DNA of 64,000 nt from Heterostelium multicystogenum (lineage: Eukaryota; Evosea; Eumycetozoa; Acytosteliales; Acytosteliaceae). The DNA lies in assembly GCA_003667245.1 (NCBI GenBank), contig RCNN01000083.1, positions 20,776 through 84,775 on the forward strand, written 5' to 3'. How positions within the stretch are numbered: the first letter of the stretch is position 1; the number at the start of each line of letters is the position of its first letter. Shown here one piece after another: positions 47,395-59,017 of the stretch. Below the pieces are notes generated by a model, which was given only the letters and a program-made list of their open reading frames with translations, was not told the origin of the DNA and searched no databases. The position numbers were made by a program, and so were the translations under genes.

Positions 47395-47990
47395 TTTGAA
47401 TATAAATATTAAACAAATAAATATAAATTAATGCATAACAATGAGCATGGCATTTGTCATTTAAAAAAACATATCATTCATTAATCATTGGAAATCTTGA
47501 TTTAGTAGACATTTTTAAATTTTACTTAAATAATCCATCACCATCAATCGCACAATGCTGAACAGGAAAAGCAAATAATAGCGTTGTAATTAGTGTATTG
47601 ATTGCACACCAAATAATTGAATTGTTGGTGACCAATATAACTTATTAATCTATTTTAATATGATTGTTGGCAGTCAAAGTAAACTTTGAGGTCTTATAAT
47701 AAAAAGCACTTCGTTCCATTCTTGATATAATTACTCTAAATTTAGTCAGTCACGAGTAGGGAGGTGTTATACAAATCAGCTATCTAAAATTAGAACCTAG
47801 TTTAGTTTATCATTGGTATTGTGTCACATGTATAAAATTCAATTTTGGAGGGAATTTTGAATGTAGTTAACTCCTGAGTTTTGCTGATGAAAGTACATTA
47901 TTACTAACAAGATTGGTTGATTCATGATATCATCTTGTTCAAAGATTTCACATAGTGGTTAAAAATAGTAATCAATCAATCACTCTAAAC
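47395..47990. other. Divergent promoter region
   Basis: 596 AT-rich bases between the EF-hand-like gene and the TFIIIC gene, which point away from each other. No gene seen. Confidence 0.6.
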
Positions 47991-49171
47991 ATGTTTAATA
48001 AACGAACGAACAAAAATAAAAAACGATAAAGAGAAACTAAAGGAAAAAGACAAGAGTAGAGACAAAGATGTTGAGACTGTAAAGCAGACAAAGCAAACTG
48101 CAGGTTCATCTTCGACGACAACCTCCACAACGCCGACTGCCGTCTCCTCAGCAGCTAGAAACTATTTAAGAAATAGAAGACACCGTGATATTGCAACCTC
48201 TGACGAAGAAGACGACGACGATGTTGCAGATGACGATGATTTCCTCGCGAGCGATGATGATATAGAGACTGCATCGACAAGCGATGCCTCCTATCAAGAA
48301 GAAGAAGAAGAGGAAGAGGATGAAATAATAGTGGAAGATGAAGAAATACTCATGAGTGGAAAAGAAGTCCCTCTGAGCGAAGATGAAAGCGACGTCTTGC
48401 TCGAGGATGATGAAGAGGAAGATGAAGATGAAGACTTCTACTATCAGATACCCAGTGATGAAGAACGGACCTACAAGACAACATTCAAGCGCTCGACAAA
48501 GATGAAGTGATTCTCCCCGACGACGACTTGATTCTTATAGAGATACTGAATGAAGATCCTGGTATTCTACGAGATGCTGAATACTCACTAATTGTAAGAT
48601 ACTATACATGCAACTCAACGGTCATACTAATTGCTCAATATATATACTACATATTATATTGCTATCATAGGGATTGGAAACGGCTTCTCCTATACTTCAA
48701 ATTGGCAACCGAATATTTAAAGGACATTACCAAGATGTCGTCGGAACAGAGATGTTCTTTAGAAATGTAAAGCGAACCTTACCGCAGCCCAACATCGCAG
48801 CAGCCGCTGAGAACTTCAAAGATATCCAACTGGATCATCCCACCATAACAACACCCAAAGATCAAGACAACAATCAAAATAATAATAATCATCATCACAA
48901 TTTAGAAAGTCACAATATCAATTTCCTAAAGGATGACAATGTCGATCAACTTGTATATGTAAACAAAACCAAAAAGAAACTTGTATTTATCAATGTACCT
49001 AATTTGAAACCAAAGACAGCGGTACCACTGGTGACCTCTCTGCTATTCAGAGACCAACCCGCCATCAGTAGAACTTCACAGTATCAACCTCAACACTCAC
49101 TCCTTTCCACTCAACCAGAAACAACACCACAATCATCAACATCAACATCAACATCAACAACAACAACATAA
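47991..49171 (+). CDS. gtf3c6: TFIIIC subunit 6 (GTF3C6/tau55-like)
   Basis: TFIIIC recognises the A and B boxes of tRNA genes for RNA polymerase III. Exon 1 47991-48593, intron 48594-48670, exon 2 48671-49171, about 365 residues. The N-terminal half is Lys-rich then very acidic (runs of Asp/Glu). The TFIIIC_sub6 fold spans the splice site: VILPDDDLILIEI, then after the intron GLETASPILQIGNRIFKGHY and QDVVGTEMFF, which matches the family core P-I-L-Q-(I/V)-x-x-x-(I/V)-F-x-G-x-Y-x-D-x-x-G-T. A central Asn-rich part, KKKLVFINVPNLKPK, and a Ser/Thr-rich tail follow. Frame breaks: an A6 run (48018-48023) and near 48485. Confidence 0.8.
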
Positions 49172-51772
49172 AACCAAACAAAATAAACAAATAAATAAAT
49201 AAAATAAATAAATTTAATTTCTTACATTCTCAAAAATAATAAAAAAAAAGAAATAAATTCTGTGGCATAAAGTCTATCTATATGTGTAAAATTTTATGAA
49301 TTTGCAAATGGTGTAAACCCAGGATTGTGCAAATGAAAGCCTGCAAAGCACAAAAAACATGTTTAATTAAATTTGAAATTGAAACTAATTGAATTGGGTT
49401 TTGTTTAATTTGTGATTTTTAGGAATTGTATTTATTGTGTAAATTGACCTCAATTGTTAATTTGCATTTCATCCCAAAACACAATAATTTTAAAACAATA
49501 GAAGTAATTAATAATAATAGAATTTTTATTATAGCTATAATAAACAAATCAATTATTATTTTTATTTGTATATATTTATATATTCTGTATTTATTATTCA
49601 ATTCAATTATTAATATTTAAATATCTTTGGTATGTATAAATTAATTAATCATTAATTAATAAACAAATATAATAATAAAAAATAATAATATATATATAAA
49701 TTAATTATTTCATTGTGTATTATTGTGTGTTGTCATATGAAAAATCATTTTAAACCATGATATTATATTGCATTTATTATCAAATACATGTAAATTCATT
49801 TTGATTTAAGTAGTGTTCATAATCCACTAAATATAACTCAACCACACTCGCATTTGCATCATGAAAAATGTAGTGCAATTATAAATGATCTTCATTGGTG
49901 TTTCAGATGTTACTTACTAATCAGGTTTTGCATCACTGATCATCTTAAACCCTCATTTTACATAATCATCATAAATTATGTTGAATATCAAAAATGATTT
50001 TGAGTGGAAAGAATCGTTGTATAGCAATCGTTCAGTATAATAATAAATGGGAATCATACATCAGAAGTAATTTGGATTTCAATAGCAGCACTGAATCTAC
50101 CAATAGATCAATTAGCATACATTCTTATTTACTACAGCTTGCAGATGAAGTATAAAGTTGGAGACAATATGATATCAGATGCTCAGCATAATCAACAACA
50201 GTATCTACAACATCACTCACTTCACATTAATATTTACTGATGGGAAATTTCATGCTCTTGTGTTTTTGATTATTTAGCTCTAATTATAATAATCATTTTA
50301 AATTTCTTATATCACTCTTAATTTGATTTCGTGGGGACATGTAAAATCCAATCATTATGGCAATCACCAATACTAATCAATTAAACCAAACCTAACCACA
50401 CCAATACCACCACTACCACACTTCCAACAATCTAACAACACCCACACTCCATTTTTAAATAGTTATCATTATTACATCTTTTACAACTTTTAATTATCTA
50501 TAATGAATTTGCAGAATCCATTAATAAACATAACCCAACAACACTTTCACACTTCACTCATTTAAACAACAACAAAAATATATTTATTATATCACCACAA
50601 TAACAAATTAATTTAATTTAATTTTATTTATTTACATATTGCCTCTATGGATTCTTCCATTTCCTTTTCTATATAACAACCTTTCATTTGTTTGCATCCC
50701 TTGTTTTATTATATATTTCTACACATCATATTAATTTGTTAAAAACAATAACCATTCATCCATATCTTGGTTTGTAAGTTTGACATGAAAGTAACATTTA
50801 TATAATTATTGTTTTAAATTAATTATAAGTGAGAAATACACTACAAATCCATTAAAAACTATTAATACTGCTATTCAACAACAACACACTTCCCACTGAT
50901 AAACATAACAAATACATCTATCAGACAACAAAAATCACAAAATATTATTATTAATAATAACAACAGCAAACAATAACAACACTCTTTTTAAAACTTTAAT
51001 AAATCCTGCTTTACCTCCAAAATTCTTCACACAACAGTAATACTAACATTTTTTTTTTCTACATTTATTTTCAATTTAATTTAATTTAATTTTTCTCAAA
51101 TTTCTTATCTCTTCCCAAATCCTCCTACCTGCTGGCTTTCCATTACTATTAAAGTAGTTTGCTCATCAAGAAATCCTTCATATGACCGTATAATTACAAA
51201 GCAATTTAAATTTATTTTTCTCCTATTATTATTTTATATATTTCCATCTGTATATATTTATATATATTTATATTTTTCCTATTCTTCTTTGCCTTTATTT
51301 TATTAACTAAGGATTAAACTAATTGTTTGTGTCATTTGATACTATTCAAAATCAACAACACTTTCAATATTTAAGCCTCCTCTTTTATTATTCTTATCTA
51401 TTTCCTATTTCCATACCCATCACTTTTATCCCCTACAATATTTTCCAACGTTGTAAATTTTGTAATTAATTTGTATATAATATAAAGATAACAACTAAAT
51501 TTGGTAATACTCTATTTGTTAAGTCTTTACCAATTTAATCATTCAATCACTATCACACAAACGGAACCAGTCTCTAAATATTAATATTTGTATAGTTTGC
51601 TTTTTTAAAATTCTTTATAATCTATTTTTATAATCAATTTTAAATTAGTTACATTTCATTCCAAACGCTTTATTGTATTTAATAATAATAATAATAATAA
51701 TAATAGATTTTAATAGTATTTTATATAGTTTTAATATTTTTTAATATTTTTAAACAAACCCATTTTAAATTA
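49172..51772. other. 2.6-kb gene-free region
   Basis: Very AT-rich. Two open frames at 49419-49620 on opposite strands are composed of Ile/Asn/Lys and are not credible. CA-rich patches at 50385-50450 (CCACACCAATACCACCAC) and 50570-50600, an AAT repeat at 51681-51705. No tRNA or conserved gene seen. It is probably the promoter and leader of the next gene together with the 3' end of the TFIIIC gene. Confidence 0.6.
51681..51705. repeat. AAT microsatellite
   Basis: Eight AAT units about 70 bases before the next start codon. Confidence 0.85.
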
Positions 51773-52517
51773 ATGAATTCATCTGACCAATTAATTATTA
51801 ACGAACCACCAAGATTCGGTCTTGAGTCAAGAGGAAGAAACAAGGACATCAACACTCGAAAGTATAAGGAACTTCAAAAGATGAAGCAATTAATTGTTAA
51901 CGAAAAAGCGAAAAAGGAGGAAGAGAAGCGACTCAAAAAACAACCTCCAAAAGACCCAAATCAACCCAAAAAAAATCAAATCACCACAATCAAATAATCT
52001 ATCACAACCAAGACCACCCTTGGTCATTGGAACCGATATTGACAAGGAGTCACTCTACCCACAGTCCCAAGACTATGATAGAGACGAAATAAATCCAAAC
52101 CAATTTATCTATGGAACCAAGAAGACCGTCAATGGATTCCAGGATGACGTGATCTTGTCTTTTGACCACAAAGAGCGCATTGAAATCCAAAAGGCAATTG
52201 AAGAGAGCATCAAGGAATTCGTTTTGGCATCCAACGTAGACAAGGTCGTTCAGGAGATGGAAGATGACTTTGTTTTCTGCGAGAGTGAGAATGACGCCGA
52301 TTCTGAGGATGAGAAGAATATCGAATGCTGGGAGCTAATGGATGAGTCTTCATCCAGTCACTTGGTCAACCTCATTACTACTCCTATATCCGCCTCAACT
52401 CTGACAAGGAATTCCCCAAGCTCACCAACACTCCAATTCACAAGCAGGTTAACATTACCAACCCATGGAGCCATTCTAAGCATCTTATCGAAGCTATTAA
52501 AATCAAAGTGTAAATAA
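51773..52517 (+). CDS. Unknown acidic/basic protein
   Basis: The start at 51773 gives MNSSDQLIINEPPRFGLESR, then a Lys/Glu-rich coiled-coil-like segment. An A8 run (51968-51975) breaks the frame. Reading continues with PLVIGTDIDKESLYPQSQDY, FIYGTKKTVNGFQDDVILSF, KAIEESIKEFVLAS, the acidic segment FCESENDADSEDEKN and ECWELMDESSSSH. The last part reads better in the frame containing HYYSYIRLNSDKEFPKLTNT, so another indel near 52370 is likely. About 245 residues, soluble, no signal peptide. I do not recognise the family. Confidence 0.6.
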
Positions 52518-52726
52518 TACAAAATTAACTTACAGTAAACATCAACACCTTCAAAGAACAACTTTCACCAAAAATAACAATAATAGTTGAAAACAAAAAA
52601 AAAAAGTGGAAAAGATAAAATAATTCAAAAACAAGTAGAAAAGAAAAGATAAATAGAATAAAATATATAAAAGGTGCAACACTTTGATTAGAATGAATAT
52701 AAAAAACCAATTATTTATTAGTTTAT

Positions 52727-54850
52727 TTAATGTTTAAATTCTATTTGGGATTCAGAGTGTAGAGAAGAAATGGCATTATTTTTTCCTAATTTAATCCATT
52801 TCTTCCAAAACAACAATTCTTTTACTCCACTTATAAATTGCATAACCATTGCTGCTAAACTGAATGGTATCATGGACAATATCCAAAATCCATATCCAAA
52901 CTCCTGAACAATATATCCCAAGAAGAATCCAGAGAATCCACTTGCGATATATTGGAACATTGTTAACAGTCCTGCCATCAGAGCTGCATTTCTAACTGTT
53001 CCAAGATCTAATAATGCGGTTACACCTATTGATTTATATTGAGAATTAGTTAATGAAAGTTACCAGTCCTCAAAGTATATCTAACTTACTTAAGACATTG
53101 TTTGTTCCAAACATAACAATCATAAGTGCAATTAAAGTAATTGTAGAAGCAACTCCATCCGACAAGAAATAGAGTAGTGCAATAAGTATATTAAGGAAGC
53201 TGAAAAATATAAACAATGAAGGTGATCTCTTCGAGTTGAAGGCAACATCAGAAAGTAATCCACAAAGGAATCCTCCTGTCATTGCACCAATTGACACACC
53301 AGCAGTACATAATGCCATTAGTGATTCATTTGCATTTGGTCCAAATTTCTTTAAAACAAATAAGGAACATTGTTAATTTAATCTTTTTAAATCAAATATT
53401 CCAACAGTTACTTACATCTTGAAGGAATGGTGTATACCATGCGATAAAACCTTCTTTTATCCAGCCAACACAAAACAATGAGATGGCATTGAGAATATTG
53501 TCTTTGCTAAGCAATGGTTGAATGTTTTCTTTTTTCAATACTTCTCTTAGGATATTCTTTAAAAGCTGACTTAAACTTGATTTTGGTACTGGGATATCTT
53601 TGTCTTCGATTGAATTACATTGGTCCTCTTGATGGGTATTTAAAGTGAATTGTGTAGAAACATTTTCGCTGTTATCCTTAATGTTAATAGATTGTAAATC
53701 AAAATCTTGTTGTGAAGCCTCTCCTACTATAATTATATTGTTATTATCGATTTTCTCCATTTCTAGTGAGTTCTTCGGATAGTTGTTTTCATCACTATGC
53801 TCATCATTACTCTCGAAATCTGAGTGATGTTGTACATTTGAATTGATTGTTGACATGTGATGATCATCATCTGGATGTAATAAATCTGTTGGATCCGATA
53901 ACTCGACATCCCATCCACATTGATGTGGCTTCTCTTTTACTAAGACAAGGCAAAGACCTCCAGCAAAAACCAAGAGTGCTCCAGGAGCCAAAAACAAAAA
54001 GTTCCAACTTAGTGGAGAATTGAGGATTCCTTCACCAACATTATAAGTAAAGAAATATGCTGTTGCCAAGACTGCTGAGAAAATTCCTCCAAATACACCT
54101 AGCTCCGAACGTCTGTACCATCCAGAATTAATCTTGTTGACAGAACCTGTAGCCATTGATTGGAAAATAAAATTCATACCATTGAAAATTCCAAATAGCA
54201 AGGTTGGTGGTATCACTCGAACAATTGGACTATCATGACCAATCAGCGTAATACCTAGCAGAATATTAGATAAACCAGATCCAGTGACACCTATGACGAC
54301 ACAAGGTTTGGGTCCAAGGAAGTCACCTATTGATCCAGTAAATGGGCTGACGAAAGCATATGTCCAATAACCAATACTCACAACCCAACCAAATTGTGAT
54401 GTACTCAGCAGATTCTTTCCAGTTGATAAAGTTACCACTGCAAGTAATGAAAACTATTTGAATTTAAATAGCAATTTGAGAAAGAAGAATGTGTTGGTTT
54501 CTTTACATTTTCTATCATTATTGTAACTATTATATTATCCTCGCTTTCTACTCCTTAACTATGATTTCATGGATAATAAAATAAAATAAAAATATTTACA
54601 TTGTATCTTCCAATATACATGGCTGAATAAGATATTCCAAGGGTGAACCAATTTAAAAATCTTCTTAATCTGTATTTCAAAATTAAAGGTCTCTGAGGAT
54701 TCAATCTGAGAATATCGATGAGCACGAATACTAAAATTAGTATAAGTACTATAAATTTATTGTATTAGTAATTGATGGATGTCTAATCATGTAATATTAT
54801 TTCTGATTATTCATACCTAATATAGTAAGTACTAATGAAAACGTATTCAT
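52727..54850 (-). CDS. MFS carrier of the organophosphate:phosphate antiporter type
   Basis: Five exons: 54817-54850 (MNTFSLVLTIL), 54600-54748, 53416-54437, 53090-53348 and 52727-53026, about 587 residues. Twelve-helix MFS layout. The N-terminal part has FLNWFTLGISYSAMYIGRYN, FGWVVSIGYWTYAFVSPFTG and GDFLGPKPCVVIGV, which fits the SLC37/GlpT group (glycerol-phosphate or sugar-phosphate exchange). A long cytosolic loop between helices 6 and 7 is Asp/His/Asn-rich. The second half has MALCTAGVSIGAMTGGFLCG and SGFSGFFLGYIVQEFGYGFW. The exon 2/exon 3 junction is out of phase by one base as written (GTAAAT...GCAG), probably one missing or extra base. Substrate not predicted. Confidence 0.82.
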
Positions 54851-55230
54851 CTTTTAAGAACTAAAAATATATTATTTATTATTATATGATGTAGTATTAC
54901 TAACATTGATGAGTATAAATGAATGTTTTGTTGAAACAGTTCACTATGAATATCAGTTATTTTGTGGTCATCAATTAGAACGGTGATAAGTGACAACTAA
55001 TCACACATATATTGAAAGGGTTTTAAAGTCCCATTTCTCGATTAAAAACACTGTTTCATCAGTGTAGATAACGACAATTTAACCCCTTTTAGGTTGATAT
55101 TTTTATTATTTTGTTTTTTGCCATTGTAAAAAGCGGGTGGAGCTAGTTGTCGGGTTGCAATTTTATACTTAAAATTCATAATTTATCATGATCATTTTTA
55201 ATTTACAAATTTTTTATTATTTTTTGAAAT
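54851..55230. other. Intergenic, 380 bases
   Basis: Holds an ACACTG-TTTCAT-CAGTGT hairpin (55048-55065) flanked by loosely complementary GGGTTTTAAA and TTTAACCCC (55018-55088), a nested inverted repeat. No coding gene. Confidence 0.5.
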
Positions 55231-55752
55231 TCATTTTGCTTGTTGCGATGCTTTGTACTGCTCAATTTCTCTCATAACAGACTCATCTTCAATTGGGACG
55301 AACCAGTTGTTTTCCATTGGCTTCAATATCTTCGGCCATCTTTTTAATACGGTTCATCTTGTTACCGAATGCCATATCGTACTGATAAGCAGTAGCTAAT
55401 GTTAGTGTTGCCAAAGGAACAATGGCAACCTCAGGTATAGGTTTTCCTTTCAATTTAGCTGCCAAAAGACCTAAAAATCCCAATGCAGTAACACCTCCAA
55501 ACCAGTAGGTTCTCTCTCTTGTGACAGCCATTTGAAAGGCTATCTGTTTCTTCATCATTCTATCTTGAAATTTAATCTGATTTATTAACTTTACAATAAT
55601 ATTGTCAATACTGTGAGCAACTATACATTCAATATTATATATATTATTTCATATTAAATAAAAAAATACATACTTGTTTAGCTTGCATCTCAGTTTGCAT
55701 TGCCTTTTTGGTTAGCAGCCAACTTATCTGGAATTGAATTAATTGCACCCAT
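55231..55752 (-). CDS. plgrkt: PLGRKT-like mitochondrial/plasma-membrane protein
   Basis: Homologue of the plasminogen receptor PLGRKT (C9orf46), a small two-helix membrane protein. Exon 1 55674-55752 (MGAINSIPDKLAANQ, then MQTEMQAKQ once a GG is reduced to G at 55703-55704), intron 55577-55673, exon 2 55231-55576. Features: the helix QIKFQDRMMKKQIAFQMAVT, membrane segments WFGGVTALGFLGLLAAKL and VAIVPLATLTLATAYQYDMA, then NRIKKMAEDIEA. The C-terminus ends WFVPIEDESVMREIEQYKAS in a shifted frame. The receptor's C-terminal Lys is present (final residue AK). About 141 residues against 147 in human. Extracellular plasminogen binding makes no sense in an amoeba, so the ancestral job must be something else, probably mitochondrial. 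Confidence 0.82.
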
Positions 55753-56112
55753 TTATTTCTTATTTGATAAATAAAGCTATAAAGCTATAATTAAGATAAT
55801 AATAATAATAATAATAATATAAAGTTAAGTAGGACAAGAGTAGTTTAATGTAATGTAAATGTACAAGTAAATTTGGTGGGTTATTAAAATTATCTTTTCT
55901 TTTTTTGGGGTAAACTGCAGTTTTTAAAATAGATTCATGAGTAATTTATTTATCATCATGATGGTGTGTTTAAAATTAAAAAATAATAATATGCTAATTG
56001 TGACTCTAAAATGAAATACAATAAGGTTGATGGCAGCGGACATGAGCATTGATATGATAATAGGTGCTGTTCATTTTTTGTTAATAACTGATTAAAAGAG
56101 CTATTTGTCATA
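55753..56112. other. Intergenic, 360 bases
   Basis: AT-rich region between two same-strand genes, with an AAT microsatellite at 55801-55819. No gene seen. Confidence 0.6.
55801..55819. repeat. AAT microsatellite
   Basis: Six AAT units. Confidence 0.8.
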
Positions 56113-57107
56113 TCATGCTTTTGGTTTAGCTAATCTTATAATTAGAAAGATTGGGACCGAGAGATTGAATCGTAGTGAAGGATACTTCTTGTAGCTTTCT
56201 TGAGAGAGTGTAGGCTCGTGGAATTTGTCGATGGTGAATCCGGCGGATTGTGCCATCTGGAACCATTCGGTAAGTGGTCGATGAAATTTTGGAACCTCAA
56301 AAATTGTGTGTTTGGGTCGAAGTCTTTAGATCTCTCCGCTTGTCCCAAATGTCCATCGTTCAATTTCTCCATTCTCACGAATAAGTAATCGCCAACTTCA
56401 TAGGAAACTCTCTCCTCAGACTTATGGATCACTCGATATGGTGTATTGAAGCATGGGTGCAGAATGGAAAACTGCAGGAATCCTCCAGGTTTAAGGATCT
56501 TATAGATGGAGAGGAATGCAGCACTTTGGTCAGGAAGATCCATCAAACACATGAACGAAGAAGCGAAATCGAAAGTCTCTGGCTCAAACAACTCATCAAG
56601 CTTCTCTGCATTGCCAACAGAATACTCGATTCCAAGAGGAGTTTCTTGCTCGTGAGCAGAAGCATGCTTGACAAAATTTGGAGAAATATCAACTCCCTTC
56701 AATTTAGCGCCAAGACTGGCTAGCACTCTTGTGTTATGTCCTCTCCACAGCCAACATCGATGCCATCCAAACCTTTTACCTCAGGTAGAATCGACAGGAA
56801 TGCTGGTGTATTTATCTCATCACGACTAATATCGAATCCTTTTCTGGCAAACTCTGTCCACTTTTCAGAGTTTTTCTCCCAATATCTACCTAGGATTAGG
56901 GAGATTATAAGAAGGATTAGAATCTAACAAAACTCAAATTTTAAATTATATATATATATATAAATTGTGATATAGTTAAGATAATTCATTTTTAATAACA
57001 TTTATTTGGATTTATGATTTTGGTTTTACATTATTTAACATAATACTATATATTTATAAAGTATGTAATATTTATGTTAAACACTCACCTGCTTCAATAC
57101 TATCCAT
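56113..57107 (-). CDS. Class I SAM-dependent methyltransferase
   Basis: Exon 1 57089-57107 (MDSIEA), intron 56890-57088, exon 2 56113-56889, about 264 residues. Motifs: RYWEKNSEKWTEFARKGFDI, the SAM loop GIDVGCGEGHNTRVLASLGA (a G is missing in the CC at 56740-56741), GVDISPNFVKHA for the ribose, FDFASSFMCLMDLPDQSAAF, ILKPGGFLQFSILHPCF. After a second indel near 56310 the tail reads RPLTEWFQMAQSAGFTIDKF and ends with LIIRLAKPKA. The fold resembles the UbiE/COQ5-like Methyltransf_11 group. The substrate is unknown. Small-molecule methylation is the likely role. Confidence 0.87.
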
Positions 57108-57680
57108 ATGTATAATTATCTGTTTACCACAAATGAGATCAGACTAGAATGACAATAAATGGCATTGTCATTTGCACTTATCTTAAAAAAATAAAAATCA
57201 AATATAATAACCCCAGACTACTGTTTTTTTTCCTGGAAATAAGTCATTGTGATTCTTTTTTAGTCAAGAGAAAGCTACACAACTTAAGTTGTTGATCAAC
57301 CTGACTGCTAATTGTAAATTAAAATTACTTTGTAATTTGTATTTTTGTATATTAATAGGTTATAGTTTGTCTAGTTTATTATTACTATTATTGAAAACAA
57401 AACAAACTTTAAACATTATATATGTATAATTACATTATTTTGACTTTACTATTTGAACACTAAGACTGCTAAATGATGTAACTAATCTTTCACATTCAAT
57501 TAGTTAAATAAATTATTATGATTTCTGTTACTGATAAGATATGAGGGATTGTAGTGGGCTATTCTCGTTTGATCGATAGCTCTAATATAATAGAACCTTT
57601 GCTATGTATGATTGATTGGTGCTGTATATGTATGTATGTATTTAATGTAGTTGATTGATTATATTGTGAATGTAGTCGTT
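57108..57680. other. Intergenic, 570 bases
   Basis: Upstream of the methyltransferase and downstream of the dynein light chain gene. A TATG repeat near 57628-57642. No gene seen. Confidence 0.6.
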
Positions 57681-58107
57681 CTATGCCCTGCAACCAAATA
57701 CACTAGTAATGCAATACATAGTCTTATTCTCCCATCTATAAGAACAGTTTCCGTCTGTATTAGTATCCCATAGACAAGACGATGCAGTGTGGAAACCTGC
57801 ACCAATCTTTTGGAAGATAGTGCATGTAACGATGTATTTGTATGGTCTATTCAACTCCTGTAGTTTCTTCATTGAGTGATCGATCACACTTGATGTCCAT
57901 TGTGGTACTTTACTATGCTGATATTGTTGATTCTGAATTGTGACATCGACTGCCTCTTTAAGTATAGCCAACACATCTTCTACCAAGAACTGTGTAACCT
58001 CTGTATTATTATCCTAATAGTTTTATATAGCATTATAAGTTAGCATGGTCTATACACTATAATCTCTCCTGATCATATGATCTTAACTAAATCTTACAGT
58101 TGTCATT
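57681..58107 (-). CDS. DYNLT1: Tctex-1 type dynein light chain
   Basis: Cytoplasmic dynein light chain that dimerises on the intermediate chain and links cargo. A 9-base first exon (58099-58107, codons MTT), intron 58014-58098, exon 2 57681-58013, in-phase, 113 residues, equal to the animal protein. Clear family core: AILKEAVDVTIQN, QQYQHSKVPQWTSSVIDHSM, YKYIVTCTIFQKIGAGFHTA, SSCLWDTNTDGNCSYRWENK, TMYCITSVFGCRA. No frame break. Confidence 0.96.
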
Positions 58108-58842
58108 CTTAAATTCTTAAAATAGCAAGTATTAATTGATTGCAACTAATAACAACCCTAACTTGTTTGGTAGAACCAACTTTCACTGTTCATCATTTGT
58201 TTTTTTTTGATTTTTTATATTTTTTTTTCAAATAATCTTTTGAATTCAAAAATTGACCACTCAGTTGATGAGCATAATAAAGACTAATATTTTCAAATAG
58301 ATTCAAAGTATGCAATTAGATAGAACATTTCTTTGATCGGATTTATATTCAAAGCCTAATAAATTTATAAATGCAAACAACTAGATAAAAATAAATGGAT
58401 CAATGCTCTTTCTACACTAAAAAAAAACTCCAAAGGATTAAAAAAAATTTGCATATATAGAGAATTTAACCAATGGTATTTATTTGCGGCATGTTTATAA
58501 CCCAGATTTCTTTACAATTTACGGCTATGACATTCATACATATAAATGTACGTCTTTATTTGGAGCAAGTGTCACGACAGAAGGAATGTCATTTGGGAAG
58601 GGTGAAGTTGTCTACCACTTTGGTCTTATATTCAATGACTTTTTTTTTAGTGTTTTAACCATTCAGATGTTTTTATTTATTATGGTTTCTAAAACCTACA
58701 GATTTCTTTATACAACCACAGGCCGTTTGTTATGACCATCATTTTATAGAGGCAAGACTGCCTATTAATATTTGGTACAAGGTTTCAACAAAAATTTTTT
58801 GCAAAAATGTAAATCTCTGTATGCGCGCATTTTGGCCATATA
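58108..58842. other. Intergenic between DYNLT and tRNA, with an open frame
   Basis: T-run-rich. A 10-base palindrome ATGCGCGCAT lies at 58821-58830, and the plus-strand frame at 58484-58735 is described separately. Confidence 0.5.
58484..58735 (+). other. Coding-like open frame near the tRNA, unknown
   Basis: 83 codons including HVYNPDFFTIYGYDIHTYKC, GMSFGKGEVVYHFGLIFNDF and a hydrophobic end FFFSVLTIQMFLFIMVSKTY. Codon use is coding-like, but there is no clear start or splice partner. It ends about 110 bases from the tRNA 3' end, the zone where dictyostelid tRNA-targeted retroelements insert. A gene remnant or a retroelement remnant are both possible. I see no retroelement domain in it. Confidence 0.3.
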
Positions 58843-58912
58843 TTGTTGTCCGGGAATCGAACCCGGGTCTCCTGCTTGGTAGGCAAGAATTCTGCCACTA
58901 GACCAACAACGC
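58843..58912 (-). tRNA. tRNA-Gly-like gene, anticodon ACC
   Basis: Cloverleaf: D-arm GTCTAGTGGCAGAAT (A box TGGTCTAGTGG), anticodon stem CTTGC/GCAGG with loop CTACCAA (anticodon ACC, codon GGU), T-arm CCGGG-TTCGATT-CCCGG (B box). Overall it resembles tRNA-Gly. The acceptor stem pairs at five inner positions (GTTGT with ACAAC), but the outer two pairs fail (5' GC against 3' AA). No T4 terminator directly follows, and the first T5 run is about 35 bases downstream. It could be a working gene with trimming, or a degenerate copy. Confidence 0.72.
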
Positions 58913-59017
58913 TTTTTGATGAAATTTGAAAAAATCCATATGATTAAATTTATATATTTTTTTAAATTTCAAAAAAGTAAATTATTATAGTTTATTCATT
59001 TAACCACATTGACTCAC

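Noticed and set aside
49419..49620. Opposite-strand 60-codon frames
   Set aside because: Ile/Tyr/Lys/Asn only; AT-rich artefact.
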